Shown: positions 25,149 to 33,315, counted from the first letter of the stretch. The stretch is DNA of 64,000 nt from Brotonthovivens ammoniilytica (GCF_025566885.1 NZ_JAOQJQ010000007.1:1-64000); one strand, 5' to 3'. Numbers and translations are program-made. The notes: generated by a model not told the origin, from the letters alone.

Positions 25149-26111
25149 TTACTTTTTCTGCGCTGTAATACTGACCCACTCGCCCTGATGTGCAATCTCT
25201 ATGACCTCAAGACCTGCAGATTCAATGGCTTCTTTTACTTCTGTTTCTTTAAAATCAATAATACCGGATGTAATCAGAATCCCTCCGGATTTCATTCTTG
25301 CCGGAATCACCGGCGCCATTGGAATAATCACATCCGCCAGTATATTTGCCACAACAACATCATACGTTTCTGTTCCGACCTTCTGCTGAAGATCGATATC
25401 ATCAATCAGATTTCCTACATAAAAGGTTCCCTGCTCTTTTGGCAGATGGTTCACTTCCATATTATCATAAGTAGAAATCATACAGTCGTCGTCAATATCA
25501 GTTCCCGTTACATGGGCCGCCCCAAGCTTTAAACTGACAATGGATAAAATCCCGCTGCCGCATCCTAAATCCAGCACCTGATCACCGGCTTTTAAAAATT
25601 TTCCAAGCTGTCTGATGCAAAGCTGTGTGGTCTCATGCTTGCCGGTTCCAAAAGAAACTCCGGGATCAATCTCTATCAGAATCTTATCCTTATCCCCATC
25701 CTCCAGGGGTTCCCAGGTAGGTTTGATAACAATATTATCAATAGTAAAGGAATGGAAAAACTCCTTCCAGTTATTAATCCAGTCTACATCCTCTGTCTGG
25801 CTTTCTGTAATGGTTCCCGCTCCCACATCTGTAAACAGACGCAGCTGTTCAAGCTCTTCTTTCACCTGTTTTAAAATTTCCGTATGATCTTCCCCGGCAT
25901 CCAGATAAAAGCTGACCTTTCCTACCCCTTCATCCGGAGGCAGTTCCGGAAGAAAGTCGATAAACATCTTGGCAGTATCTTTCTGGGACAGCTGAATGTT
26001 ATCTTCAATTTCCACGCCCTCAATTCCAAGATCCGAGAGCATACTGCTGATAAAATCTTCCGCCGCTGTGGTAGTCTCTATCGTATATTTATTCCACTTC
26101 ATGTTTTTCAC
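25149..26111 (-). CDS. prmA: Ribosomal protein L11 methyltransferase
   Basis: 320 residues. SAM-dependent trimethylation of L11. N-terminal substrate-binding domain (about 1-110) is followed by PGVSFGTGKHETT near 150 and motif I DLGCGSGILSIVSLKLGA near 180, then NILADVI. prmA-rsmE-mtaB directly follows dnaJ in B. subtilis; here an 8-kb island separates dnaJ from prmA. Promoter at 26156-26184. Confidence 0.97.
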   Translation of the reverse strand: MKNMKWNKYTIETTTAAEDFISSMLSDLGIEGVEIEDNIQLSQKDTAKMFIDFLPELPPDEGVGKVSFYLDAGEDHTEILKQVKEELEQLRLFTDVGAGTITESQTEDVDWINNWKEFFHSFTIDNIVIKPTWEPLEDGDKDKILIEIDPGVSFGTGKHETTQLCIRQLGKFLKAGDQVLDLGCGSGILSIVSLKLGAAHVTGTDIDDDCMISTYDNMEVNHLPKEQGTFYVGNLIDDIDLQQKVGTETYDVVVANILADVIIPMAPVIPARMKSGGILITSGIIDFKETEVKEAIESAGLEVIEIAHQGEWVSITAQKK

Positions 26112-26155
26112 CCTTTTTACTTACTTCACAATTTTAACGATTTGCATTACTTTTT

Positions 26156-26184
26156 ATCATAACTGATTGGAAGCTTTGAAACAA
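26156..26184 (-). promoter_or_regulatory. Promoter of prmA-rsmE-desulfurase-thiI
   Basis: Minus strand: -35 TTGTTT (26184-26179), 17-bp spacer, -10 TATGAT (26161-26156). Confidence 0.6.
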
Positions 26185-26200
26185 GATATTTTTTCTTCCT

Positions 26201-27805
26201 TTAAAAACTGTTTAGCAGTCCCCCAATGCCCTCTGTTTTAAATATCTCTTTATAGTAGCTGACTTCATCCTGAATCAGCGCATCAATCACCCGCATCCCC
26301 AGCAGTTCCACCGGCGCCTGATCATCAGTCAGCAGGTAATTCCCTTTTTGATACCTATGAATCCCGGATGCTGTCTCCTCCATCAGGCCCTTTAATTTTG
26401 GATCGGTAATCTTAGCGGCTCCTGCTTTCAGTTCTTCTGCAAGATCTTCACTGCTCCCGGCAAACAGCTCCCGGTTGGTGCTGTAGGGAACATCCACAGT
26501 TACCACGTCATGAAATACGGAAGCAATGGTGTCTGAGAGATATTCATTGATGTTTCCCTTTTCCTCCGTATGCATATTCATATTGACAACCATCACCCCG
26601 TCTTCTGTGAGATGATCTTTTACCATAGTAAAAAATTCCTGTGAAGACATCTGGAAAGGAATGGTAATATCCTGATAAGCATCCACCATAATAACATCAT
26701 ATTTTTTATCTACTGCCTGCAGATAAGCTCGTCCGTCATATGTTGTTACAGGAATATCCTCTGCTAATTCAAAATGTTCTCTGGCCAGATCTGTGATTTT
26801 CTGATCAATTTCTACGCCCTCCACAGATGCATTGGGGAAATATTTTCTGCACTGGCTGGCAAAGGTTCCTGTGCCCATCCCAAGAACCAGAATCGTTGGA
26901 TCTTCCTTTTGGGAAATATGAGCCATCACCGGTGCTGACAGTGCATAATCATAATACATGCCGGTGAGACTGTCGTCTTTTTTCATAATGGACTGAACGC
27001 CAAACAGGACATTTGTGGAAAGAATCACACTGTCATCTGTGTCTTTTACCTGCAGATAATTGTAAATAGACTCTCCTTCGTACAGCAGGTTTTTCTCCCA
27101 GAATGCAAAGCTCTGAAAGGAAGTGCCAAACAGTGCGCAGATGAGAAACAGGACAATTCCAACAATACATTTTACGATCTTTACCTTTACACTCAGAAAA
27201 TAAATCAAAGCCAGAACAAGTAAGATTCCCGCAAAGATAAAAAATGTAACGGCAGTACCCACAGCCGGAATGGTCACAAAGGTGGGAAGAAAGGTACCGA
27301 TAATACTTCCGATGGTATTAAAAGCCCCTAAAGTTCCCACAGTTTTTCCGTTATTTTCTAAATTATCCACAGAATATTTCACCAGAGACGGAGTTACTGT
27401 CCCCAGCAAAAACAGCGGAAATACAAAAATAATCATACAGGCTAAAAATGCCGCCCACACAAGAAAATTACTGTTAATGGTAAATACCAGCGCTGCCGAA
27501 ATTCCCAGCACAACATATTTTCCAAGCACAGGAATTGCGGCAATCCAGACCGCCGCAAACAAAAGCCTTGCATACAGCTTGTCCGGGTTTGGGTTTTTAT
27601 CCGCGCTTCTGCCGCCCCAGATATTTCCCAGAGCCATGGCAATCATAATCGTTCCGATAATAATGGTCCAGACAATCTGGGAGGAGCTGAAATAAGGAGC
27701 CAAAAGCCTGCTGGCTCCAAGCTCCACCGCCATAACTGACATGCCCGCAAAAAATTCTGTAAGATATAAATAGTATTTGTTTTTTAACAATTTCCGTTCT
27801 TTCAT
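26201..27805 (-). CDS. Membrane-anchored spermidine synthase-like protein
   Basis: 534 residues from the ATG at 27805 (GAGGA 5 nt upstream). The N-terminal half (about 10-225) is a chain of hydrophobic segments with MFS-like character; the C-terminal half is a Rossmann methyltransferase fold of the spermidine synthase family: LVLGMGTGTFASQ, VEGVEIDQKI and VIMVDAYQD. Such fusions are annotated as spermidine synthase-like, but aminopropyl transfer has not been shown for most. No speD or other polyamine gene is near. It has a near-consensus promoter whose -35 coincides with the longer reading-frame start at 27868, which rules that start out. Substrate unknown. Confidence 0.82.
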   Translation of the reverse strand: MKERKLLKNKYYLYLTEFFAGMSVMAVELGASRLLAPYFSSSQIVWTIIIGTIMIAMALGNIWGGRSADKNPNPDKLYARLLFAAVWIAAIPVLGKYVVLGISAALVFTINSNFLVWAAFLACMIIFVFPLFLLGTVTPSLVKYSVDNLENNGKTVGTLGAFNTIGSIIGTFLPTFVTIPAVGTAVTFFIFAGILLVLALIYFLSVKVKIVKCIVGIVLFLICALFGTSFQSFAFWEKNLLYEGESIYNYLQVKDTDDSVILSTNVLFGVQSIMKKDDSLTGMYYDYALSAPVMAHISQKEDPTILVLGMGTGTFASQCRKYFPNASVEGVEIDQKITDLAREHFELAEDIPVTTYDGRAYLQAVDKKYDVIMVDAYQDITIPFQMSSQEFFTMVKDHLTEDGVMVVNMNMHTEEKGNINEYLSDTIASVFHDVVTVDVPYSTNRELFAGSSEDLAEELKAGAAKITDPKLKGLMEETASGIHRYQKGNYLLTDDQAPVELLGMRVIDALIQDEVSYYKEIFKTEGIGGLLNSF

Positions 27806-27839
27806 GGATTTCCTCATCTTTCCTAAGCTTCTGATTATT

Positions 27840-27868
27840 ATAGTATAGACAAAGGAAATTATTGTCAA
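27840..27868 (-). promoter_or_regulatory. Promoter of the spermidine synthase-like gene
   Basis: Minus strand: -35 TTGACA (27868-27863), 17-bp spacer, -10 TACTAT (27845-27840). Confidence 0.8.
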
Positions 27869-27899
27869 TCATAGAACGAAAGAGATAACTTCACATGCT

Positions 27900-27927
27900 G
27901 AAAGCCGGAGATTTCTCCCCGGCTTTC
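27900..27927 (-). terminator. Hairpin terminating the cupin-MFS unit
   Basis: GAAAGCCGG (27900-27908) pairs with CCGGCTTTC (27919-27927). U-run is weak (CTTTCAGC), but the position between convergent units of one strand suggests termination. Confidence 0.55.
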
Positions 27928-27966
27928 AAATGGTAAATATTCATTGAAATTGTTGACTTATTTTTT

Positions 27967-29247
27967 TCAAGTCTCGCTCTGCTGCTCCAGTGAGCTTCCT
28001 ACTGCTCCTTTTACTTTTACGAAAGCAATCAGAATTGCTCCCACAATACTGATGGATGCAAAGAGCAGATATGGAATGGTATATCCCTCAAATCTGCCTC
28101 TGAAAACTGCCAGCAGTACGAAAGAAAGTGATCTTACAACGCCCACTACCATATTCATACAGCTGTATGAAACAGTAAAGTCGCGGCGTCCGAATACATA
28201 GCTTGCCATGGAAGGCGGGAAGTTTCCGTTTCCTCCAATTGCAAATCCCAGCATAAAAATACCAATATACATGCAGAAACTAGACGGAAGAATCAAAAAT
28301 ACAATACCTACAAAATACCAGAATCCGAAAATGACAGAGGTCAGCTTTGTTCCGATCTTCTGATCTACAACACCCCAGAGCCAGGAGCCAACCATACCGA
28401 TAATCGCAGCAATAGTAACTGTATACATAGCAGTATTTACGCCAAATCCTCTTGCTGTCTGGAAATAATCAACCAGCTGGGACATAATGCCTAAGGTTGC
28501 CAGTCCAAAACATCCGTATCCGATTCCAAGAACCCATACCTTTGGATTTTTTAACGCATCTTTATAAGACAATGTCTCCACATTTTTCAGTTCTGCCTCT
28601 TCTTTATGTATCAGCGCTGCAACCTCCGGATCATTATCAGGGAGACATCCTGCCTCTTCCGGTGTTGCTTTTACAAAGAGGATAATAAATACCGCTACAA
28701 TGGCAATTACAATACCCATAATTGAAATCGCCCAGGAAATATTTAAACGCTGTGTTAACGCATTTAAAATCAGATTGATAATAGCGCTGGCCAGATTCAT
28801 TCCGATGGTAACAAATCCCATAACAATTCCCTTTTGGGTAGGAAACCAGTTGGCACAGATAGCAAAACCACAGTTAAGAGCAAACGCATTGATAAATACA
28901 ACCATTAAAACCAGCATAACTGCATACATAGCCACTGACATGGAGTTTCCATAAAGTATGGTGCTTGCCGCCGCCAGAAACATGGTAATTACCGTAACCC
29001 TCTTTAATCCAAACTTTTTAATCAGGCCGCCCCAGAACACCACTAAAAACAGAGCAATAATCTGTGCCGGTGTGGATATAGAGAGCAGTAAATCTGCATC
29101 CCAGCCTTTAAATGCCGCCATATTCGGTACGATGATGTTAAGACCATCTACCGTCATACCTGTCATAAAGAACAGAAGAATTACTTCATAACCAATAATT
29201 CCCCAGCCTTTTTTTCCGAAATTATAACTTACTTTATTCTGATTCAT
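27967..29247 (-). CDS. Major facilitator superfamily transporter
   Basis: 426 residues with about twelve hydrophobic segments and a central hydrophilic loop near 195-235. The loop between TM2 and TM3 has GGLIKKFGLKRVTV, the MFS motif between helices 2 and 3. Secondary transporter of the cytoplasmic membrane; substrate not deducible. It is 52 bp downstream of the cupin gene and divergent from the phosphotriesterase-family gene, so it probably imports the substrate of that enzyme set. This is inference from context. Confidence 0.9.
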   Translation of the reverse strand: MNQNKVSYNFGKKGWGIIGYEVILLFFMTGMTVDGLNIIVPNMAAFKGWDADLLLSISTPAQIIALFLVVFWGGLIKKFGLKRVTVITMFLAAASTILYGNSMSVAMYAVMLVLMVVFINAFALNCGFAICANWFPTQKGIVMGFVTIGMNLASAIINLILNALTQRLNISWAISIMGIVIAIVAVFIILFVKATPEEAGCLPDNDPEVAALIHKEEAELKNVETLSYKDALKNPKVWVLGIGYGCFGLATLGIMSQLVDYFQTARGFGVNTAMYTVTIAAIIGMVGSWLWGVVDQKIGTKLTSVIFGFWYFVGIVFLILPSSFCMYIGIFMLGFAIGGNGNFPPSMASYVFGRRDFTVSYSCMNMVVGVVRSLSFVLLAVFRGRFEGYTIPYLLFASISIVGAILIAFVKVKGAVGSSLEQQSET

Positions 29248-29299
29248 CTAACCTCTCCTATCAATGATGTAGTCCCTTACCTTACATCATTTCCCCAAT

Positions 29300-29656
29300 T
29301 TACTGCAGATTTGCAGGAAGCATACTTGCGATTACCAGCATGGTAGCCGGATAATTTGTTTTATTCAGAATGGATTTTCCTTCTCCTGTATCAAAATGCA
29401 TAGAATCATGTTTCTTCAGTACACAGATTTCATTTCCATCTTTATCAGAAACAGTCATTTCTCCTTCCAGTACAAAGTAAATCAGTTCTACCGGCGGCTC
29501 CACATATTCTGTTCCACCCCCCGGAAGAAAATGTGACATTCCCAATGTGAAGTTTTCACATCCGCTCTCCTCTACACTGTGAAGTCTGATTGCACGCATA
29601 TCAAAATGTCCCGGTGCATTGTAGGCTACTGCCTCGTTTACTTCTACTTTTCTCAT
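29300..29656 (-). CDS. Cupin-domain protein
   Basis: 118 residues, single small cupin barrel. Motifs: a first region around MSHFLPGGGTEYVEPPVELIYFVLEGEMTV, cut short of the usual metal-binding His pattern, and a second with KKHDSMHFDTGEGKSILN. Metal-ligand histidines are therefore few, and a ligand-binding or isomerase role is as likely as an oxygenase. First gene of the leftward cupin-MFS unit, with a promoter and a palindrome just upstream. Confidence 0.82.
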   Translation of the reverse strand: MRKVEVNEAVAYNAPGHFDMRAIRLHSVEESGCENFTLGMSHFLPGGGTEYVEPPVELIYFVLEGEMTVSDKDGNEICVLKKHDSMHFDTGEGKSILNKTNYPATMLVIASMLPANLQ

Positions 29657-29695
29657 TGTTTAGTTCTCCTTTCATCTAACAGCTTTGTTGTGAGA

Positions 29696-29724
29696 ATTGT
29701 ATCAAACCCCTTTTTGAATTGGAA
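29696..29724 (-). promoter_or_regulatory. Promoter of the cupin-MFS unit
   Basis: Minus strand: -35 TTCCAA (29724-29719), 17-bp spacer, -10 TACAAT (29701-29696). The weak -35 overlaps a palindrome, consistent with activator dependence. Confidence 0.5.
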
Positions 29725-29729
29725 ATTCA
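29715..29729. promoter_or_regulatory. Candidate LysR-type operator
   Basis: Perfect interrupted palindrome TGAATT-GGA-AATTCA, which also fits the T-N11-A pattern bound by LysR-type regulators. It overlaps the -35 of the cupin promoter; a LysR gene lies 3.6 kb away in the same island. Confidence 0.45.
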
Positions 29730-29843
29730 TTTTTTTGCTAATGCTTATGTCAGAACAGAATAACCAGTCACCAGATAGGAACTACCTAAAATCTTTATCC
29801 AAAAAGCATAAAAACAAACTATAAACAAAAAGCTTTAAAACAA

Positions 29844-29882
29844 AAAGCCACAGAACATAACTGAATTTTATCCTGTGGCTTT
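29844..29882 (-). terminator. Orphan minus-strand terminator in the cupin/hydrolase intergenic region
   Basis: AAAGCCACAG (29844-29853) pairs with CTGTGGCTTT (29873-29882). On the minus strand it is followed by TTGTTTT; on plus there is no T-run. No gene is seen upstream of it on the minus strand, so it may end a small RNA. Confidence 0.55.
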
Positions 29883-29937
29883 GGTGCATATGTCTTCGGA
29901 TCTGTCTGCTGCAAACAGCAGATCAGAAAAACACATA
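29844..29937 (-). ncRNA. Candidate small RNA in the 29.66-30.20 kb intergenic region
   Basis: Between 29657 and 30200 no gene is seen. On the minus strand a hairpin TCTGCTG/CAGCAGA (29922-29905) is followed by the terminator at 29882-29844. A promoter is not convincing: TTGATA (29962-29957) is 19 bp from TATGTG (29937-29932). Could be a short regulatory RNA or only an insulator. Confidence 0.25.
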
Positions 29938-30106
29938 CTTTTACTATATTTAATTATCAACTTATATTTTGACGAAAAACCCCGTATCATCTTTTTTATT
30001 TATTTGTTTCAGGCAAGTTAAAGTATAACTGATCTGATAAAAAGGTTGAAATACAGTTTGCGAATAACCTTATAACGAATCGTTTCCGGGATCTGATCCC
30101 TGCTTC

Positions 30107-30136
30107 TTGACCGTTTCAAGCTGCTTCCTTTATACT
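30107..30136 (+). promoter_or_regulatory. Promoter of the phosphotriesterase-family gene
   Basis: -35 TTGACC (30107-30112), 18-bp spacer, -10 TATACT (30131-30136). Two related direct repeats, CCGTATCAT...TTTCAGGCAA near 29979-30016 and CCGTATCGTTTTCAGGCAA near 30161-30179, flank it. Confidence 0.6.
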
Positions 30137-30200
30137 GAAGACACAGACAAAAATAACTCCGTATCGTTTTCAGGCAAAAACATTCAGGAGGTTATTTTTA

Positions 30201-31205
30201 ATGAACAATCAAACAATCAATTCTGTAACAGGTCCTCTGAGCACTGACCAGCTGGGCCGTACTCTTATGCATGAGCATTTCTTATTTGGTTACTGCGGTT
30301 TCCAGGGAGACGCTACTTTAGGCGGTTTTCAGGAAGAAGCTTATCTGTCTGCCTGCTTACAGGCCATTGCGGATGCAAAGTCTTATGGCATTCAGACCAT
30401 TGTAGACGCAACCACCAACGAATGCGGCAGAAATGTTAAGTTTCTAAAAAAGCTGTCTGAAATGACTGGAATGCAGATTATCTGTTCTACCGGCTACTAT
30501 TTCGAAGCCGAAAGTTCTTTTGCTTACTGGCAGTTCCGCAGCGGGTTTGCCGATATTGAACAGGAAATCTATGAAATGATGAAAGCTGAGATAACCTGCG
30601 GAATCGAGGGCACCGATATCAAAGCCGGGGTCATTAAGCTTGCCAGCAGCAAAGACCAGATCACTCCTATGGAAGAACATTTCTTTAAGGCTGCTGCCCG
30701 GGTTCAGAAAGAAACCGGAGTAGTTATCATTACCCATACCCAGCAGGGAACTATGGGACCTGCACAGGCCAGACTGCTGATTGAAAATGGTGCAGACCCG
30801 TCAAAAATTGCTATCGGGCATATGTGCGGCAGTCTTGATCTTGCTTATCATGAAGAAGTTTTATCTTATGGCGTTTATATCAACCTGGACAGATTTGGTC
30901 TTCAAGGTGATTTATTCCATACACCTACAGATGAACAGAGAATGAATCTGATCCAGACACTGGCAGAAAAAGGCTATGGAAATAAAATCCTGCTGGGACA
31001 CGATTCTGTAAACGTAAACCTGGGCCGGCCTATTGTAATGACCGATTTTATGAAAGAGGCCTTAAAAGACGCCAATATCCGCACGATCGGCTGTAAAGTA
31101 CTTCCAGGCTTAAAACAGCGCGGACTGTCTGACTGCCAGATTGAAGCTCTGCTTACTGACAATCCAAAAGAAATCTTTTCTGACAAAGTAAAAGCCGGGA
31201 GGTAA
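30201..31205 (+). CDS. Phosphotriesterase-family metal hydrolase
   Basis: 334 residues, amidohydrolase superfamily, PTE/lactonase-like branch. All expected metal ligands are present: His24 and His26 in LMHEHFLFG, bridging Lys146 in GVIKLASS, His179 in ITHTQQG, His207 in IGHMCGSLD and Asp268 in LLGHDSVN. Homologues hydrolyse lactones, phosphotriesters or phosphorylated sugar lactones; the true substrate cannot be read from sequence. AGGAGG precedes the ATG. It is followed within 5 bp by a DUF1097 membrane protein and is divergent from cupin-MFS, giving a compact uptake-and-hydrolysis unit. Confidence 0.92.
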   Translation: MNNQTINSVTGPLSTDQLGRTLMHEHFLFGYCGFQGDATLGGFQEEAYLSACLQAIADAKSYGIQTIVDATTNECGRNVKFLKKLSEMTGMQIICSTGYYFEAESSFAYWQFRSGFADIEQEIYEMMKAEITCGIEGTDIKAGVIKLASSKDQITPMEEHFFKAAARVQKETGVVIITHTQQGTMGPAQARLLIENGADPSKIAIGHMCGSLDLAYHEEVLSYGVYINLDRFGLQGDLFHTPTDEQRMNLIQTLAEKGYGNKILLGHDSVNVNLGRPIVMTDFMKEALKDANIRTIGCKVLPGLKQRGLSDCQIEALLTDNPKEIFSDKVKAGR

Positions 31206-31210
31206 TTTCA

Positions 31211-31717
31211 GTGAGTCGAAAAACAATTATACTATTTTCTATCTGGACCAGTTTTCTTTCTGCAGTCTTTTATCATTTTTATAACAGCTGGACAGATTTC
31301 GGCATTCCCTGGGTGATGTTTGTATGTCTTGGAATTTATTTTGCCATGGATCTTGCTCCCAAACAGTCTCCCGGCCTTTTACTGTCAGCTTACTGCGGCC
31401 TTGCATGGGGACAGTTTGATTTCCTTTTGATTTTTGTATTCGGTACCCTCATGGGCCTTGGTACTGCCGCCGGAAGTTTTCTCTCCATTGTGCTGGGCAC
31501 AACAGTCAGCATGTACATACATTTGCAGATACTGAAAAACACACCACTGAGACACATGCCAATTATTTTTGCCGGAGTCTGCTTAACTTTTTCTCAGGGA
31601 GGCGAAAACATCATCGGCCTTGCTGTTACATTTTTCCTGGGAATCCTGCTGGCAGCGCTCTGCTCCGGAGGACAGCGGTTTTTAATGAAGAAATTTCCGT
31701 TAGAATCTCAGTCTTAG
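31211..31717 (+). CDS. DUF1097 family membrane protein
   Basis: 168 residues with about five hydrophobic segments, resembling DUF1097 (YcdZ of E. coli). GTG start with GGGAGG overlapping the end of the hydrolase gene, so translation is coupled. Function unknown; members are integral membrane proteins and often sit beside enzymes or transporters. Here it may help to move the substrate or product of the hydrolase. Confidence 0.75.
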   Translation: MSRKTIILFSIWTSFLSAVFYHFYNSWTDFGIPWVMFVCLGIYFAMDLAPKQSPGLLLSAYCGLAWGQFDFLLIFVFGTLMGLGTAAGSFLSIVLGTTVSMYIHLQILKNTPLRHMPIIFAGVCLTFSQGGENIIGLAVTFFLGILLAALCSGGQRFLMKKFPLESQS

Positions 31718-31752
31718 TCATATAATTGCACACTGTAATCTGCGGATTTTAA

Positions 31753-31793
31753 AAAGCCGTCACTTTCCAGACAAAATGGAAGGTGACGGCTTT
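31753..31793. terminator. Bidirectional terminator between DUF1097 and SDR genes
   Basis: AAAGCCGTCAC-TTTCCA (31753-31769) pairs with TGGAAGGTGACGGCTTT (31777-31793), with T-runs on the plus side and A-runs on the other. Strong terminator for both convergent units. Confidence 0.9.
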
Positions 31794-31800
31794 TTTTACT

Positions 31801-31851
31801 CTATAGGAAATACTGTGTTGTGATAAAGCTGAAAAGTGCCGATGCCTTATG
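31801..31851 (-). repeat. Dispersed 51-bp repeat, copy 2
   Basis: Begins CTATAGGAAATACTGTG. It matches the reverse complement of 13055-13105 with only a few differences, mostly in the last eight bases where the inverted end has decayed. Starts just after a terminator T-run, like copy 1. Confidence 0.85.
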
Positions 31852-31869
31852 TAATTTTAAATACTTTTG

Positions 31870-32631
31870 TTACAGGGTGCATCCATAGTCTACTACAAGG
31901 ACCTGTCCGGTAACTGCTTTTGACATATCGGAAGAAAAATAAAGAATTGCATTTGCCTGATCCTCCACACTGGCTTCCGGCACCTGCATATACATATGTT
32001 CCGAGCAAAGATCTGCGAACTCTTTATCAAATGTGGCAAGCTGCTCCGGTGTATTTAAAGGCGTCGGTGTGGGCCCCGGGCAAACTGCGTTACAGCGGAT
32101 TCCTTTTCCCGCAAACTGGATTGCAACATTCTTGGTCATGGCAATTACCGCCGCCTTTGTAGCACTGTATGCAATACCGCTGTTAGCAAATACACCGCCG
32201 ATAGAAGACACATTGACAATAGAAGCCAAACTTTGATTTTCCATATATTTCAGCGCCGCCCGTGTCATATAAAATACCGAATCCTGATTCACTTGACAGA
32301 TTTCTTTCCACCACTCATCAGAACATCTGGTAATCGGCCGGTGCTTATCAGCCATTCCCGCATTATTCACCAGAATATCAACTGCCCCAAAAAACTGGAA
32401 GGCTGTGTCTGCAATTTTTTCACAGTCTTCCTTTACGCTGACATCTCCCTGCACGGATATGGCCCTGCCGCCATTTTTTACTATTTCTGCTTCCACTTCC
32501 TTTAATTTCTCCAGCCGCCTGGCCGCCAAAACCACATTTGCCCCTTCGTTGGCAAACATAATAGCTGTTTTTTTACCAATTCCTGAATTAGCTCCCGTAA
32601 TAACAGCTGTTTTTCCTTCTAATAATCCCAT
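31870..32631 (-). CDS. Short-chain dehydrogenase/reductase
   Basis: 253 residues, classical SDR. Cofactor motif TGANSGIG at 12-19, NNAG at 89-92, Asn115, and catalytic Ser142/143, Tyr155 and Lys159 in YSATK. Arg residues after the second strand (AARRLEKL) favour NADP(H). Reduces or oxidises an unknown alcohol/carbonyl; FabG-like and hydroxysteroid-like members look alike at this level. It is transcribed alone from a consensus promoter covered by MarR-type palindromes and divergent from the marR gene. Confidence 0.92.
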   Translation of the reverse strand: MGLLEGKTAVITGANSGIGKKTAIMFANEGANVVLAARRLEKLKEVEAEIVKNGGRAISVQGDVSVKEDCEKIADTAFQFFGAVDILVNNAGMADKHRPITRCSDEWWKEICQVNQDSVFYMTRAALKYMENQSLASIVNVSSIGGVFANSGIAYSATKAAVIAMTKNVAIQFAGKGIRCNAVCPGPTPTPLNTPEQLATFDKEFADLCSEHMYMQVPEASVEDQANAILYFSSDMSKAVTGQVLVVDYGCTL

Positions 32632-32645
32632 GTTCCGCCTCCTGT

Positions 32646-32657
32646 TTCGTATACGAA
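32646..32657. promoter_or_regulatory. MarR-type operator O1
   Basis: Perfect palindrome TTCGTATACGAA in the SDR leader, 31 bp centre-to-centre from O2, about three helical turns. Confidence 0.7.
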
Positions 32658-32676
32658 TTATTTGTGCAAAAAAATA

Positions 32677-32688
32677 TTTGTATACGAA
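32677..32688. promoter_or_regulatory. MarR-type operator O2
   Basis: TTTGTATACGAA, one base from the perfect palindrome; it touches the -10 of the SDR promoter, so binding would block RNA polymerase. Confidence 0.7.
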
Positions 32689-32716
32689 TTATATGGAAAA
32701 TTTTGCTTTTTGTCAA
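32688..32716 (-). promoter_or_regulatory. Consensus SDR promoter
   Basis: Minus strand: -35 TTGACA (32716-32711), 17-bp spacer, -10 TATAAT (32693-32688). Full consensus, as expected for a promoter held off by a repressor. Confidence 0.9.
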
Positions 32717-32725
32717 GAACATGTA

Positions 32726-32754
32726 TTGACTTATTGCACAATATATGAGATATT
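32726..32754 (+). promoter_or_regulatory. marR-lysR promoter
   Basis: -35 TTGACT (32726-32731), 17-bp spacer, -10 GATATT (32749-32754). Operator O3 begins at its last base. Confidence 0.6.
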
Positions 32755-32765
32755 TTGTATACGAA
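32754..32765. promoter_or_regulatory. MarR-type operator O3
   Basis: TTTGTATACGAA at the marR promoter start region, identical to O2; suggests autoregulation. Confidence 0.7.
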
Positions 32766-32823
32766 TTTATTATCTTTTATACAACTACTAATAGAGAAAT
32801 TACAAAACCGAGGCAATCTGATT

Positions 32824-33270
32824 ATGCAGACACAAAAATTTGAATATGGAGATACCTTTTTTTCTTTTATGAATGAATTTGACAAATTGGAACGGCTGAT
32901 CTGCCAAAAGACATCTCTTTACAGCGGACAGCCCCGTATTCTTACAGTCCTTATGACAGAGGAGGGTATTTCTCTGAAAAAACTGGCCGAACTTACGAAA
33001 CTTGGTATGCCAAGCCTTTCCGTATCTGTCAGAAATCTTGAAAAAGCACATTTTGTATACAAAGAGGCGGTCCCTAACGATAACCGGACATCCCTTATTT
33101 ATCTTACAGCGGAAGGTCGGAGGCAGGCAGAAAATTTTCATAAGCTGATACATGGTTTTTTTCAGGAACTGAATGATTCCTTTCTAAAAAATCATCCGGA
33201 TAACCTGTCAGAAATTATCGGCATGTTTCTTAACACCACGCTCTCCTATCATCAGCAGCTTAAATCCTGA
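32824..33270 (+). CDS. MarR-family transcriptional regulator
   Basis: 148 residues from MQTQKFEY at 32824; a longer frame would start within the promoter. Winged-helix dimer typical of MarR: recognition helix region SLKKLAELTKLGMPSLSVSVRNLEK (about 48-72) and wing VPNDNRTSLIYLTAEGR. Such proteins usually repress a divergent gene and release DNA on binding a small phenolic or lipophilic ligand. Three near-identical palindromes in the divergent promoter region are the obvious target. lysR follows after 45 bp. Confidence 0.9.
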   Translation: MQTQKFEYGDTFFSFMNEFDKLERLICQKTSLYSGQPRILTVLMTEEGISLKKLAELTKLGMPSLSVSVRNLEKAHFVYKEAVPNDNRTSLIYLTAEGRRQAENFHKLIHGFFQELNDSFLKNHPDNLSEIIGMFLNTTLSYHQQLKS

Positions 33271-33315
33271 AGATAAACTGTTGTTTTATATTTATTCATA
33301 AAAGGAGCTATACAT

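Noticed and set aside
27806..27868. Longer N-terminus of the spermidine synthase-like protein
   Set aside because: The TTG at 27868 lies in the -35 of a near-consensus promoter.
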